A DNA stretch of 64,000 bases from Lepiota brunneoincarnata (lineage: Eukaryota > Basidiomycota > Agaricomycetes > Agaricales > Agaricaceae): positions 62,001 through 126,000 of the forward strand of contig JAEBUN010000006.1 of assembly GCA_023014365.1 (NCBI GenBank), in the 5' to 3' direction. Below are positions 33,801-44,838 of the stretch, piece after piece. The translations under genes and the position numbers were made by a program. The stretch's first letter is position 1; the number at the start of each line of letters is the position of its first letter. The notes under the pieces were generated by a model. The model worked only from the letters and a program-made list of their open reading frames with translations. It made no database searches and had not been told where the DNA came from.

Positions 33801-35377
33801 TATAAAGGAGAACAGTAGCATCATCCGTATTTCGTTGAGATATGGTTGTGACCGATGGTGGGAGTCCCTGTCCAGGGAACATAGTCACTTTGACACTGGT
33901 TCGGAGGCTGCAGTCCTGGAAGTTTGTGCATCCGGGAATCAATAGACTAACATCATAGTTGCCTGCCGCGGATACATAAGGGATCCATGTGAAGCTGGGA
34001 CCTGAGGCAGGTGATGTCCCAACATTGATATTCGATACAAGGACCGTCTGGGTGGTACCAGCGATGTCAGTATTCGCCACTTTGGCGACCCAATCTCCTG
34101 TTCGTGTCGTGTTTGAAGGGTTGGGGGCAAAACAAGATTGTCCATTGTTACTCTCAGTTGAGGAGGCAAATGCGCCGGAAGAGAGTAACTGGAGGAGATG
34201 CAGACCTGGGGCGCGGCCGCTGAACCCTGACAACTTAATTTGAACGCCGGTGATGGATAGTGTAGAATCGAAAAGGAAGTCTTGGTACAGGAGGGAAGAA
34301 TCGGTCGACAGGGGACAGGGATCAGTGCAAGGTTGGTTTTGGCCAGTGGCAGGATCGACATAGGACAGGGTGCGGACTTGGTTATCGGGGATAGTCGTGA
34401 CACTAGGAAGCATGAATGATATGCGTAACTCATGGAAAAAAGGAGACTTACCTAAACCCGGTCGTGCCATGATCAGGCTGGAAAGTGTTTCCAAGACGTA
34501 ACCCACTGGCAGAAATGGAAGAAAAGGCTCTGATGATGATAAGAGGTACACCGTTGTCGATTGCGAGCCAGGAATTTCCGGGACCGTCTGGACCAGATGG
34601 GCAGAGGATGTTTCGGATGTTGTTGAAGCCGGGATCAGCAGTTGAAGGGGATCCATGAAGCTCGGCACTCTGCAGTGGAACGGGAACCAGCGAGGAAGAA
34701 AAAGGGGTGGCTCCGGCGGAGAATGGAACATTTGGATTGTTGGTCCCATTTAAGGAAATGGTGCCACTGCCAAATGCAGTGAGGAAGGAACCCGCGAAAA
34801 AAATGCTGCCACTGGAGGAATTGGTGGTGATGGAGTATACCCTCGACTGAGCGCCGGAGAGACCCCGGAATGGAGGGGGGCTCCAAGTCTGAGCACGAGG
34901 ATCCCAGACAGCGACTGCAGAACTGGGCGAAGTAAAACCACCACCAACCCAGACCTTTCTGTCCTGCTGGTCGCAGAACAACGAGTGGATCTCGCTGTTG
35001 GGAGGGTCTGAAGCGAGGGAGGAAAACGAGTTTGTAGAGGGATTGTAAGATATTATGTTGTTGGCGGATACGTCTGCGACAGAAGAGAACGAGCCAGCAA
35101 AATACACGGAGCCATCAAGATCGCATGCTGAATTGATCCTGCCCCCCGAGTTGGTCGCGGCAATGCGCGTCAGTGAACCATCTGAGGAGCGAGAAAAGAG
35201 AGTAGAAGTCGTCGAGTCAAAGGCAAGAGATGAATTGGAGAAGAAGTCAAAACCGGCGAAGGCACCTGCAAGGCCGACCTTGCCCATGCGGTTGAAATCG
35301 ACGAGGGGAAGGGCGGCATGGGCAACGAGGGCAAGGGAGGCGATAGGGAGGAGAAGTGGGGGTGAGACCAAGATCAT
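30858..35377 (-). CDS. RAX2: RAX2-like polarity protein with C-terminal SH3-like domain
   Basis: Seven exons (35377-34452, 34402-32170, 32117-31930, 31882-31821, 31766-31500, 31444-30979, 30924-30858) close exactly in frame at 1402 aa. A signal peptide (LLLPIASLALVAHAALP) leads a very long ectodomain with repeated kelch-like modules (VYFAGSFSSV, LYVGGTFRDT, LYVGGEFTIP, IFVAGTFVRAG) and many N-glycosylation sites, as in fungal RAX2, the cortical landmark for bud-site and hyphal polarity. One transmembrane helix follows (about residue 1230, GIVILISIAIAAGVVFLLAL), then a cytoplasmic tail ending in an SH3-like fold: RYDFVPDGEGELPL, EIEILDDKDHAWWYARD, GREGIVPAAYLY. The SH3 part is split by the last intron. 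Confidence 0.93.
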
Positions 35378-35496
35378 GAGGAGAGTAGGAGGACTAGGTT
35401 ATACATGCAACGTGAAAAAGAGAGTGGACAACTCGAGGACCACGCCCACGCTGGTTACCAGTCAACAATATCATTTAAGGTAGTATATTCACACGC

Positions 35497-36051
35497 TCAG
35501 TCTACGCTAACAAGAAGATTGCTCAAGTCAGCCTGTGTTCCAACACCAATCAGAAACGGTGATGCCTGCTCGAATTGCCTGCTCGGTCCGTTAGTTGGAA
35601 GTCTCTATCCTAAACTCGATCCTTCACTCACTGAGGGTAGCGGTAGCGGTGCACTGGCGGCTGTCTTGCACTCATCACCAGCCGGGTGTTCTCGGCCTCG
35701 ACCTCCTGTTGCGCAGTGTGCTTGGCATTCATATCCAGCCATTTTTCTGCAGACGTCGTATACATCGCAATCCACCGAGTGAGATAAACGTCATCGCCAG
35801 GTTCTGGGGCATATTTGTACACTGCCACAGCAAGGCCAGCTACTATGAGTGCATTGCGCCAGAATGGAGTAGCAAAATCTTAACGGCGTGTGTTAACATC
35901 CCCTCGTCCGACTGAGGCCGCAGTAGACTATCAAACCTTCTCTAGGAAATTGTGCAGGTGCTTCTCCATGGCCTGACGAGGCATTTCTACGGAGAATTGC
36001 ACTGAAAGATCTGTGGGCAAAGCGCAAGGAGCGCACTCTGGCCAGGGACAT
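35497..36051 (-). CDS. probable complex I accessory subunit (17.8-kDa type)
   Basis: Three exons (36051-35937, 35878-35632, 35578-35497) close in frame at 147 aa. The N-terminus is a mitochondrial targeting sequence, basic and Ser-rich (MSLARVRSLRFAHRS). A single membrane helix follows (WRNALIVAGLAVAVYKY), then a hydrophilic part with NAKHTAQQE and RYRYPQQFEQASPF. This fits the fungal NADH:ubiquinone oxidoreductase 17.8-kDa subunit, a small inner-membrane accessory subunit, as I remember it; the match is from memory and should be confirmed. Without splicing, the frame would stop right after RYRYPQ. Confidence 0.75.
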
Positions 36052-36269
36052 GGAACAAAGTGAGGATGAAGTGTTGGGGTAGAACAAGTGATGCAGCTCC
36101 GGCAAGCGCCGTATTTGTTTGCAATCACATCGACAAACTCCGACAATAACATGTTCAACATTAATCATAAGAGTAAAAAGTATGTATGTAAGTAACATAG
36201 CTCAATCTCTATAGTGTCATCTAGCTTAGCACATGCATCAAGAGCTGGTGAGTTGCCCACACACAAGTT

Positions 36270-36944
36270 TCAGTCCCTGTTCCTCCTCTCTCGCAAAATC
36301 TCCCTCATTTCCGACGCAGCACGTCGCGTCCCAGCTCCGCCAGCCCAGCCCTTCTGGCGCAGCCACCCGACCAGTCTTGGTGTTAACGCTGCAGTGAGTC
36401 CCACGCGGACAGGGAGAAAAAGCGTCTTGTGCACAGTATAAGCCAGGACCATCATTGCCCAAAGCCCTTCAGAACCCGCTTGATTGTGATGTGTTGCTCT
36501 GTCCATTTCATCAAGGCCTGGCTCGGCAGGCTTTGAATGTAGCATATTGTGGACAAGGCTTTTGGCTTGAGTTGCCACACGGGATACATACTCTGCCCCA
36601 AGCAGATTAATCCCAACAAAAGCGACGCCAAAATCCAGCACAGAGATAATCATATAGACACCCAAGGCGTACCAGCCGTACGATTTAATCAAGTGCTTGA
36701 GGCGCTGCGACAGAGTGGCATTCTGCGGTAGGACGTCTGAAGAGTGATGGGGTGGGGTCGGCGGCGAGTTGGTAAGTCGAGAAGGAAAATGATGGAAGAG
36801 CCTCGAATGGGTATGGCGGGGCTGGTTCGTGAGGGTGCCACGCGCTCTGGTCGTTATTGGAAGTAGAGGTGTTGCGACTCTCGGTGCAAGGACTCTGAGG
36901 ACGCTGAAGCGGGGGATGATGCCACGAAGCATAGGGACTGGCAT
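36270..36944 (-). CDS. DUF1279 (FAM210/NAT2-like) mitochondrial membrane protein
   Basis: Single exon, 224 aa from ATG 36944. The N-terminus is Arg/Ser-rich and suits mitochondrial import. The DUF1279 domain starts at LKHLIKSYGWYALGVYM, has a membrane helix (IISVLDFGVAFVGINLLG), and ends with a second hydrophobic part (YTVHKTLFLPVRVGLTAA). The Lys-x-Tyr-Gly-x-x-Ala entry and the KTLFLPVRVG block are the family signature. A tail rich in Arg and Glu follows. The longer frame from 37073 is not used because it would overlap the divergent gene. It shares a 151-bp promoter with the S-adenosylmethionine decarboxylase gene. The family role is poorly defined. Confidence 0.88.
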   Translation of the reverse strand: MPVPMLRGIIPRFSVLRVLAPRVATPLLPITTRARGTLTNQPRHTHSRLFHHFPSRLTNSPPTPPHHSSDVLPQNATLSQRLKHLIKSYGWYALGVYMIISVLDFGVAFVGINLLGAEYVSRVATQAKSLVHNMLHSKPAEPGLDEMDRATHHNQAGSEGLWAMMVLAYTVHKTLFLPVRVGLTAALTPRLVGWLRQKGWAGGAGTRRAASEMREILRERRNRD

Positions 36945-37095
36945 AGCAGCAGAAAAGAGAAATGACTGGCCGGAGACTGCCGTATGACGCCGCCCAAGTT
37001 GTGTGTTGCCATCAAACTCAACCCAAAACGAGCAAGTAGAGTGCATCGATAACTTAAAGTATGTCGTATTCATTCCCCTTTCCCCGAGAGCGCAA

Positions 37096-38377
37096 ATGGC
37101 ACCCGACTACATCGACGACTACCAAGCGTCTAGCCCCTTTGAGGGTCCAGAAAAGCTCCTCGAAATATGGTTCTCTCCATCCGCCACACTTGTTCCTGGC
37201 CCTCCAGGCACCAACGGCAAAACAGGCCTGCGCAAAGTGGACCGCACCGTCTGGGAGGAAATGCTCGGCATCGTCAAGTGCAAAGTCCTCAGTGCTATGG
37301 AGGGACTCGAGACCGATACTTATTTGCTCAGGTCATTTACTCCCCATCCCCTGTCGTACCTGCTGACCCTGCCTGCTACTTAGTGAATCATCATTATTCA
37401 TTTTCCCTCACAAGCTCATTCTCAAAACTTGCGGTACCACCCTCAACCTGCTTGGTGTGCCTCGCATCCTCGAAATAGCTGCCCAGCACGCCAACCTGCT
37501 CACCGTTCACCGCCTCTTCTATTCTCGAAAGTCTTTTATGTTTCCCGAGCGCCAAAAGGGGCCTCACCGAGACTGGAAGCAAGAAGTTGAATTTCTGGAC
37601 AACATCTTCAACGGCGCGGCTTACACCATTGGCAAAGTCAACGGCGACCATTGGCTACTTTACATGGTCTCACCAGCCGACTCTCCCACCAAGTCGCCCC
37701 CCGACGGCCAGATCCTTTCAATCGAGCCCCAATTTCCGGTCGATTACACCGTCGAGATTCTGATGAGTGATCTTAGCAAGTCTTCGCGAGACGCCTTCTT
37801 CAATGAAGAACAGACATTCAGATCACCGTCCGTGCTCGCCCGTGATGTCTCGCATAAGCTTGGCATCAACGACATATTCCCTACTCGTCTCACCAAACTT
37901 GATGCCTACGCATTCGCACCCTGTGGGTACTCCTCCAATGCACTCATCAGGTGGGAAGAGGAGTCGCCGACGGTACCCTTTCTAGGAGAGGGTTACTTCA
38001 CCATCCACGTGACACCCGAAGAAGGTTGGTCCTACGCTAGCTTCGAGTGCAATGTTCCTTTGTCTCTTTCACCCAATGGGTATATAAACCCAGAGGTGAT
38101 GCCAGACATGGAGACACTTGTCAGGCGCGTTGTGTCCATATTCCAGCCTGGTCGACTCACACTCACCTTGTTCATATCTACCAACGACGAGGATGAGTCT
38201 AGTGGTACCATTGAGGCTGCACAAAAAGCTTTCCGTTCCGCGTTGGTATGTCCCAGAGTCAACGAAAATAGTTCGGCTAATGGGACATCGTATGACATCT
38301 ACCGGAGGACGGACAAGATTAATTACGAGTTCGGAGACTATGGCCTTGCTTTTGCTTCCTTTGAACTTTGTGACTAG
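37096..38377 (+). CDS. SPE2: S-adenosylmethionine decarboxylase proenzyme
   Basis: Two exons (37096-37331, 37384-38377) give 409 aa. The enzyme makes decarboxylated SAM for spermidine and spermine synthesis and cleaves itself to form a pyruvoyl cofactor. The cleavage site LSESS is split by the only intron, inside the codon of Ser79; cleavage is expected between Glu80 and Ser81. Other catalytic blocks: LKTCGTT (Cys95), PCGYSSNAL, and FTIHVTPEEGWSYASFE (catalytic His). N-terminal FEGPEKLLEIWF is also typical. All known active-site residues are present. The start at 37096 lies 32 residues in from an upstream in-frame ATG that falls in the divergent promoter. Confidence 0.97.
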
Positions 38378-38648
38378 CTTATAGGTATGGCTCGTATGAA
38401 TTTCTCTTGAGGCTTACCTGAAGTAAAAACGCGATGTTTTAAAATATTAAATTGGAGCTGTTCACCACAGTGTAAGATGAGTTCGAGTCAAATATATTCC
38501 TGTGCAGCTGGGCAATACAACTTCAGGCTCAACGCCAGACGCCTACAAACGAAATTACATATCGTTGTATTAGGAGTTACAGGTAAAATACTGAAAAATG
38601 ATATGGATAGCTAGGGGTAGTCGAAGAGAAAAAGCGAATCAAAAGCCA

Positions 38649-40188
38649 TCAGTCTTCTCGCTTCACACTACGCACATCATGTCGGTTTCGGATGACGCAT
38701 AACGGACATAGTCGCGCATACATCTCAACTATCGGCCAAGTAATCGAGCTCTGTGGATTCAAAGGTCTGTTGACATCGAACCGATAAACACCGGTAAGGG
38801 GACTCACGAATCCCAGTTCTTTAATTTCCCTGAGCATTTCAGACGGTGACGCATGCGATCTATGGGCGTAACCCAAGATATCATACACTTGTGGTTGGAG
38901 GGGAAGGCGATCGAAGATCCCTTCGTCGAAGCCTTGCTGCTCACCCGCTTCCCGACGGAGGATTGTCCACATCTCGACAATACTCCCGTCGCTTCCTCTC
39001 TATTTCCGCCTCAGACATCGTAAACAGTGAATCCCTTGGGAATAGAATGAGGTAGTATCGTTCAGAGCCACTACAAAGATGATGGTAGGTTGCCCAGATC
39101 CGCATTCGATCAGACAGTTCTCGAAGATCACCCTTCTGCAAACATCTGGCCACTCGGCCGTACGCATCAGGGGTTAAACAGGTGGTTTCCCGGAGTTCAG
39201 ATATCAGACTATCCAAGAAAGTTTTCAGAGCACCTGTGAATGCCTCCCGGCTGGGTATCTCCACCGAGTTCATCAGCCTAAGGCGGTGCGTGATAAAGCT
39301 CGGAAGTGGTGGAAACGCTGGATTGTTCCACGGTTCGACCACGGTACTGTTAAGGATTACCGCTTGCTCCGACGCGAAGGAATGTGGGATGACCGGTAGT
39401 GGATTCGTGCGAGGAACTGCGGACGGCTTTAATGTGCCCGGCCCTGCAAGTTCAGCGGTAAAACGGCCGGTGTGAGACCTAGGAACTTCCCGCCCAGGGG
39501 GAGAAGGTTCAGATGCAGTAGGTGAGGGTGTTTTCTTTCCATCTGGATTCTTGGAGGACGAAGCAATATTCTGGCCATAGAACGTATGGGCGGGGCCAAC
39601 AGATGGGTTGCCAGCCACAAAAAATGGATGATGCACTCCAGCTAGTTCTTCGGGTCCATTCAGGGTCATTGTGTGGTCCATCGAGAGCTTGTTCCGTTTC
39701 TTGGGTGTATAATTGCAATCCATTTCATCTTGCTCGCTGCAGTGGTTGCAGATGGGTAGATTCCGATCGCACTGAGAAGTAATGGTAGTCAACACTAAAT
39801 CCCCGAGTCAACTATGAATAATCCCGTACAGACCTTGAGATTTTTGAGCCGACACCGATCACACCTTGGAATTCCTCGGTGAGCGGGTGTCGGTAGAGGG
39901 GTGTACCTGCATTCTCTCCCTGCAGCCCACGAACAGTGATTGCATGTAGGAAGTACCCGATCACACTATTTAGTAACTTCAGAACCCTAAATCCTCAACA
40001 GCCACCTCTGACACAGCACACACCTTGAGGTTATTGACACGACAATGGTCACACCTCGGCTTGCCCCGATGACCTATCCAAAGCGATTGTCGTGCCATAT
40101 ACACCTTCGGATTCGGAATTCGTATAGTCAATTGGTTATCGTCGACGGGTGGAGTTGCCTTTTCGCTTTCTAAAGTTGAAGAAGCCAT
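38649..40188 (-). CDS. regulator with two tandem Zn2Cys6 clusters
   Basis: Five exons (40188-40024, 39965-39834, 39771-38971, 38936-38808, 38750-38649) give 442 aa. Two perfect Zn2Cys6 clusters with spacing C-x2-C-x6-C-x6-C-x2-C-x7-C: CDHCRVNNLKC... and, 15 residues after the first cluster, CDRCRLKNLKC.... Each is split by an intron at the same place, between LK and the third Cys. Such clusters bind DNA in fungal transcription factors. A disordered middle is followed by a conserved C-terminal part (AFTGALKTFLDSL, FDRLPLQPQVYDILGYAHRSH, ITWPIVEMYARLCPLC). The joint at 38937-38970 needs a 34-nt intron or a +1 shift at a GGG-TGA, so it is uncertain. Target genes are unknown. Confidence 0.8.
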
Positions 40189-41237
40189 AAATGATGGAGA
40201 GAAAGCTTCCGGAAACGTAGACTGTCACCTAGATGGCACGCGGGCCGCAGCGAAAAATGTCAAATATATCCAATAGTCCTTTTGTTATTGCTAAAAGAAA
40301 TTTACACACCACTACTTCCACCAGTATAAAAACAACAAATACTGCCAGAACCGAAGTCTGGGTGTTATCCGCCGCTGAGCACACCTAGGTCCTAGCAAGC
40401 CACAAACGGTTTCAAATACGGATATCCTGGAATAATTGGTGCTTGCTAAGGGGAGGAGTTCAAAGTGGCTTTGCAATCAAGACTTTCTCCCCTCTCAGGG
40501 TAACAGTGAAGAGTTGAGTGCAAGTATGAGGGGTTTAAGAAACGGTCAATGGAGCCTCTGAACTTGAGAACTTGAATGCAAACCTGTGACGTGACATCAA
40601 GGTGACCTTCCCTGATTGGTCCCAAAATCCGACAATCATGGTACTGGATCCAACAATATTCTTTATCCGCAGGACCTCTCCGAGCCGAAATTTCAAGATG
40701 GCATCTAATACAAAGACGCACACGCAAAATATGTATACCTATAGTGCACCTCCTGCAGAAGAGTGCTGCTGCACCTGAAACGGGATGCACAGCACGACCT
40801 GCCATTTATAGTCAACGTAGTTCAAGGCAGGAGACAAGTCACCCCAGTCACGTCGGGACGTGCCGGTGCTATTTTTCCACCTGATCACAAGATGAGCTTA
40901 TCGTCGTGGTACAGGACGCTACCTACAGGTCAGCAGTTCTTAGCCCGCTACCACTCTCAGGAGGTATGATCCCTTCTTGTCACTGTGGCTTCTCGCGCTT
41001 TTCGACGAACAGATGCCAAATTGGACTTGTCTGGTGCCACCACTTCCTCTACTTCTGAAAATTGTGGCCGAAGGGCATGAGGTGTGACAACGCAAGAACG
41101 ACCACCATATGCACAGGAAGCCAATCCTTCTCTTCTGGCCCTCCATTGTCCAGGACGTGTGAACCACCTGGGCTGGGTTGCACCCTTATAATGCTCGTGG
41201 AAAACCTACCCCCGTAGCCTTGCTTCCCTGCATACTC
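40189..41237. other. intergenic region with one doubtful ORF
   Basis: About 1 kb between the Zn2Cys6 regulator and the secreted protein gene. A minus-strand frame at 40446-40805 (119 codons, Cys-rich, no recognised motif) could be a small gene with introns, since an adjacent frame reads FRLGEVLRIKNIVG, but no exon model convinces me. No other signals seen. Confidence 0.4.
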
Positions 41238-42381
41238 ATGCACGCCGTCAGACAGCTCCTTCTCATACTCTCACTGGCCTGGGCAGCCAGTTCCTTCCCT
41301 AATGGGCTACATCGAAGAGCGGATGCTTTCGTTGACCCAAGGGTCAACGGCGGTTCTATGTTAGATGATGGTAAGTTTGTTCAAACAGTAGGCCAAACAG
41401 ACGACTAACGAGGACAACCCACAGCTGGGAGCGGTGGTGGCGAGCCACTCAATGTACAGAATCCCTTCTTACCCAGTACATGAAAGTCTGATGGCGACGT
41501 AATGAGGTCATCATTTCCGGTCTCAGCTCATCTGATGTGCTGAGCGATTCCGGGATACTCAACTTTGCTAAGGCTGTTGGATTGTGGGCTTTGTCCAGCC
41601 CCCCTTGTTTCGACCCTGACCCTCCACTAGCTCCACGGAATGCCTTGGAATCCACCTGGGAGACCCCCAATCTGCCAACCTCGGAGATGGGAATGGACCA
41701 CAGGACCAGACGGTGCGAGATCTTTAAGCAACCCGCAGCCGATTCTTACTTGGTACAGGTTGAACTGCGCCAGGACTATGGTGATCCCAATGTTGGTACT
41801 TGTCTCGAAAGTTTGATAGGAGGAAACCATTTCCGGTCAGCACGAATTCTTGTGGATAGAAAGTATTGAGACCCACGGCTTCACAGTGTCTTTAGACAGA
41901 ACGGTTCCTTGGCGCCAACAGGCGCATTGTTCCTGGCGTAGGTATATTTTCGTCTCGCTGTTGTTCGTTGACTGGTAGAACGAGCCATACCCTTTCGACA
42001 GCGTCTCACAAGAACAGGTGTGGTATCCTGTTCCTAAAATTATGATTTAATGTCAATCCTCTGTAGCCTGCTTCACAGAGTCACACCATTTCACCGGACG
42101 GCTATAACCAAGGCAAACCCCTGAGTTACAACTGCCTTTGTCATGTTGATGATCCCTGCACGTAGGACGTAACAATTTCGTTGCTAATGCCGTTGGAAGG
42201 AAGTCTTTTGGCGGCGTCTCGTATAACACGGAGGCACAGGATCTGGTCGGACTACTCCCCATGGGCGCAAATGGGTGTGTTTCCCTGCTGAGCGCAGGTC
42301 CAGCTTCTAATTTGTTTCAGAATCAACCACGGGATTGCCATTGACGGGATTGTTACTTTACTGACGGTAACAATTATTTGA
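41238..42381 (+). CDS. small secreted protein of an uncharacterised Agaricomycete family
   Basis: Ten exons close in frame at 223 aa: 41238-41370, 41425-41453, 41507-41583, 41631-41712, 41759-41835, 41896-41937, 42002-42017, 42067-42112, 42166-42274, 42321-42381. A signal peptide (MHAVRQLLLILSLAWAASS) precedes a mature chain with FVDPRVNGGSMLD, EPLNVIISGLSS, NFAKAVGFSTECLG, VELRQDYGDPNVGTCLESL, GGNHFR, SPDGYNQG and the end INHGIAIDGIVTLLTVTII. I recall this pattern from secreted Agaricomycete proteins of unknown function. One exon is 16 nt, and the intron at 42113-42165 has a GC-AG boundary. The tail lacks a GPI-like signal sequence and is hydrophobic. Confidence 0.82.
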
Positions 42382-42553
42382 TTATTTGTCTATAAATCGA
42401 GAGCGTCACCGCCATGCTACATATACAATATACAAAAGGGTTACTTGATGTCGTTCGATTCCAGCACAACGATCGTGAGACATAGTCCGATGCAATATTC
42501 TACAGTGTGTCGAACAGCATAGAAAGTTCGTGGTGCGGGGGCCGAGAGGTTAC

Positions 42554-44469
42554 TTAGTCCTGAACGAGGGTGGGCCCAACATCGGGGGTGCAGACCTGGC
42601 TGGAAGGACAACAGGTATCAGTCATCTGCTTCAGCACCCGACACTTTGTCAGAGTCCGTCTCTGAACACGTCCCAAAATACAATCAAGCTGCAAAAAATT
42701 GCTGTCATCCTCTGCAAATCTGCGGTGTTTGCGACTCCGTATATGCTAGAGAAAAATCAGCCCGAGATAGAGTGTACGCAAGAAGGGCACTACCTCTTTA
42801 AAATTCTCGAACTTTTGTCGGCAGCTTTCGCAATATCCGGGTTTGCTTCCTTCCTCACGTTTTGGAAGCTTGAGAGTATTGGTGCTCTTGCTCTTCCTCA
42901 GAACCAACGCTCGCGGAGGGACATCTACCGGTGGCCCCATTGTATTTGCTCGAGTGAGCTTTTCTTGATGTTTGCGCATGACGACTTCTTGGCGTATACG
43001 TCCACTAAGATTGGAAGGTATTTTCAGGTTACGAGAAGTGTAGTTTGCTGCAGAAGTTGTCCCAGTCGTGGATGTGATTCCGACACTATTTCCAGATGCA
43101 GCCATGTAGCCCATGAGACCCGATGCAAGTTGACCGGACGCATTGAGCGAGTCAGCTACGTCTCCGTCACCATCATGCTCGATCGGCGGGTTTCCGAAAA
43201 TGTCAGGATTATGCCTCATGTTATTCATTGAGGCAGAACGACGCAAGTCTCCAGCTTTTCTGGTGAGACGCGAGTCAATTCGTTTTTCCATTAGTTGCTT
43301 TTTGAGAAGGATCTCAGAGCGTGTCTTTCGCTCTTCGCTCTCTTTCCTCTCCATTTGTAAAAGCCGTTCCCATCTCTTCTTCTCCCGATCATCAAAGAGT
43401 ATGAACGGCCCGCGCGCATGTGGATGGCAATATAAGGTAGGCCAAGGTGCCTTTTCACCCTCACGTTCTTTGAAGGGCGGATACTCGTGAGCAGCAATTG
43501 TGGCAAGTTCACCACGCATGTCCTCGATGAGAACGAAGTAGCAGCCTCGAGCGAAGTAGCGGAAGTCGTGCCGCTTTTGTGTTGGATCACGCTCACTAAG
43601 TCCGTGAATGCGTTCTGATTGCAAGAGTTTGGAGAGTGGGATGGGATTGCGTTGTTTTGAGTGGGAAATGATAGGCGGCGCAACAATCGGGGGTTCTTCA
43701 AGGCAGCGTGATAGCACGCTTTCGAGCTTTATGGTACTCCAAATTTTGATGTTGAACTTCATGGCTTTGCCTATGAGGTCGTTAGCCTCCTGGTCTTCCG
43801 CTTGGCTAAATGGCAGTTTATCTTGAGCGCTATGTGGCGATGAACCTCGAGGTACTTACCGCATGCGCATCTTTGCAGGGCTTCTCGATGACTGTATAGA
43901 TTTTGACGAAACTCGGGCCCTATGGAGATTCTCCTTTTCGGGATCGCCGAGTTGACCGGGAATAGAACCATTCGATATCAAGTGGGTCACATTTACGGAG
44001 AAGAAATGCTCGATTTTCTACAGGACGAGATTGAATCATCATCACTGTGACGGAGCAATAGTCGGAGACTCACCGCTCCAAGTTGTGTGATCCTTGACTG
44101 GAATGACGAAATCTGATCGAGGTCACTTTCTATATTGTCCGTGTCGATGTAGAACGTCCAATTCGGAAAGGCACGGCAGTACTTCTCCTTGAATTCAAGT
44201 CGTTGTTGTTCTCGCTCGGCCCGCTGTTGGTCCTTGGCTGCCTTCGTCTGGTCCGGTCTGCGATCCTTATTAACGTCCGCGGGGGGATGCGAGGGATTTG
44301 TTGTGGATTTGAGCCGCTTGCACAGCGTTCCAAGATTATGGGGAGGAGCATCTGGAGATCGGGGTCGCTTGGGTAGCTGTACGGATTTGAGAGGTCGAGC
44401 AGGGGACAATCCCGATGCAAGGCTCTGTGAAGGGCGTGTCGCTAGTGGTCTGCGATTGATGGTGGTCAT
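42554..44469 (-). CDS. DBF4: Dbf4-type regulatory subunit of the Cdc7 kinase
   Basis: Four exons (44469-44074, 44017-43860, 43805-42794, 42745-42554) close in frame at 585 aa. An N-terminal BRCT-like motif N spans the first intron (FPNWTFYIDTD, then QLGAKIEHFFSVNVTHLIS). Motif M region: RYFARGCYFVLIEDMRGE...PHARGPFI. The C-terminal DBF zinc finger (motif C) is KPGYCESCRQKFENFKEHIRSRKHRRFA, split by the last intron between its Cys pair and its His pair. Dbf4 activates Cdc7 at origins in S phase. The tail after the finger is short. The upstream spacer holds an ACGCGT box. Confidence 0.93.
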
Positions 44470-44838
44470 TGCGACCCAAGAAAGAAGCGAGATAGTACAA
44501 GAAAGAGAACACGAATCTGGTCGTGTCGCCGGTGCACGCGATGTGGTTTAGTTCAACGTGACAACCGAATGCATGCACGCGCATCAGACGCGTGACGCAC
44601 ATGGTGTCAATGTTGCTAACTCCACCTTGCTGCGTCAAATGATCTCTTCTGGAACCTCCTGCAATTATGTACCTTGCATACAAGCACGCTCACCACATCG
44701 CCGATAGAGCTTGCTTTTCCTCTGTTTAGAGCATGTCCTCTTTGCTCCAGAGCGACAGCTTGATGTCACGGGTCACGAGAGCACGTGGCTCGTGGAGGGA
44801 TGTCAGGCCCCAAGATTATTCATATCAAATTCATCGCA
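44470..44838. promoter_or_regulatory. divergent promoter DBF4/ATG5 with an ACGCGT (MCB) box
   Basis: 369 bp between the start codons of DBF4 and ATG5. It contains ACGCGT at 44588-44593, with further CGCG words at 44535 and 44578. ACGCGT is the MluI cell-cycle box bound by MBF in ascomycete yeasts at S-phase genes, DBF4 among them in some species. Its role here is inference. Confidence 0.45.

Noticed and set aside
36945..37073. Longer N-terminus for the DUF1279 gene starting at 37073
   Set aside because: It would cross the divergent promoter and approach the SPE2 start; the ATG at 36944 begins a normal targeting sequence.
42450..42465. GTTCGATTCC, a tRNA B-box-like word
   Set aside because: No A-box within the expected distance and no acceptor pairing; it is in an intergenic stretch by chance.
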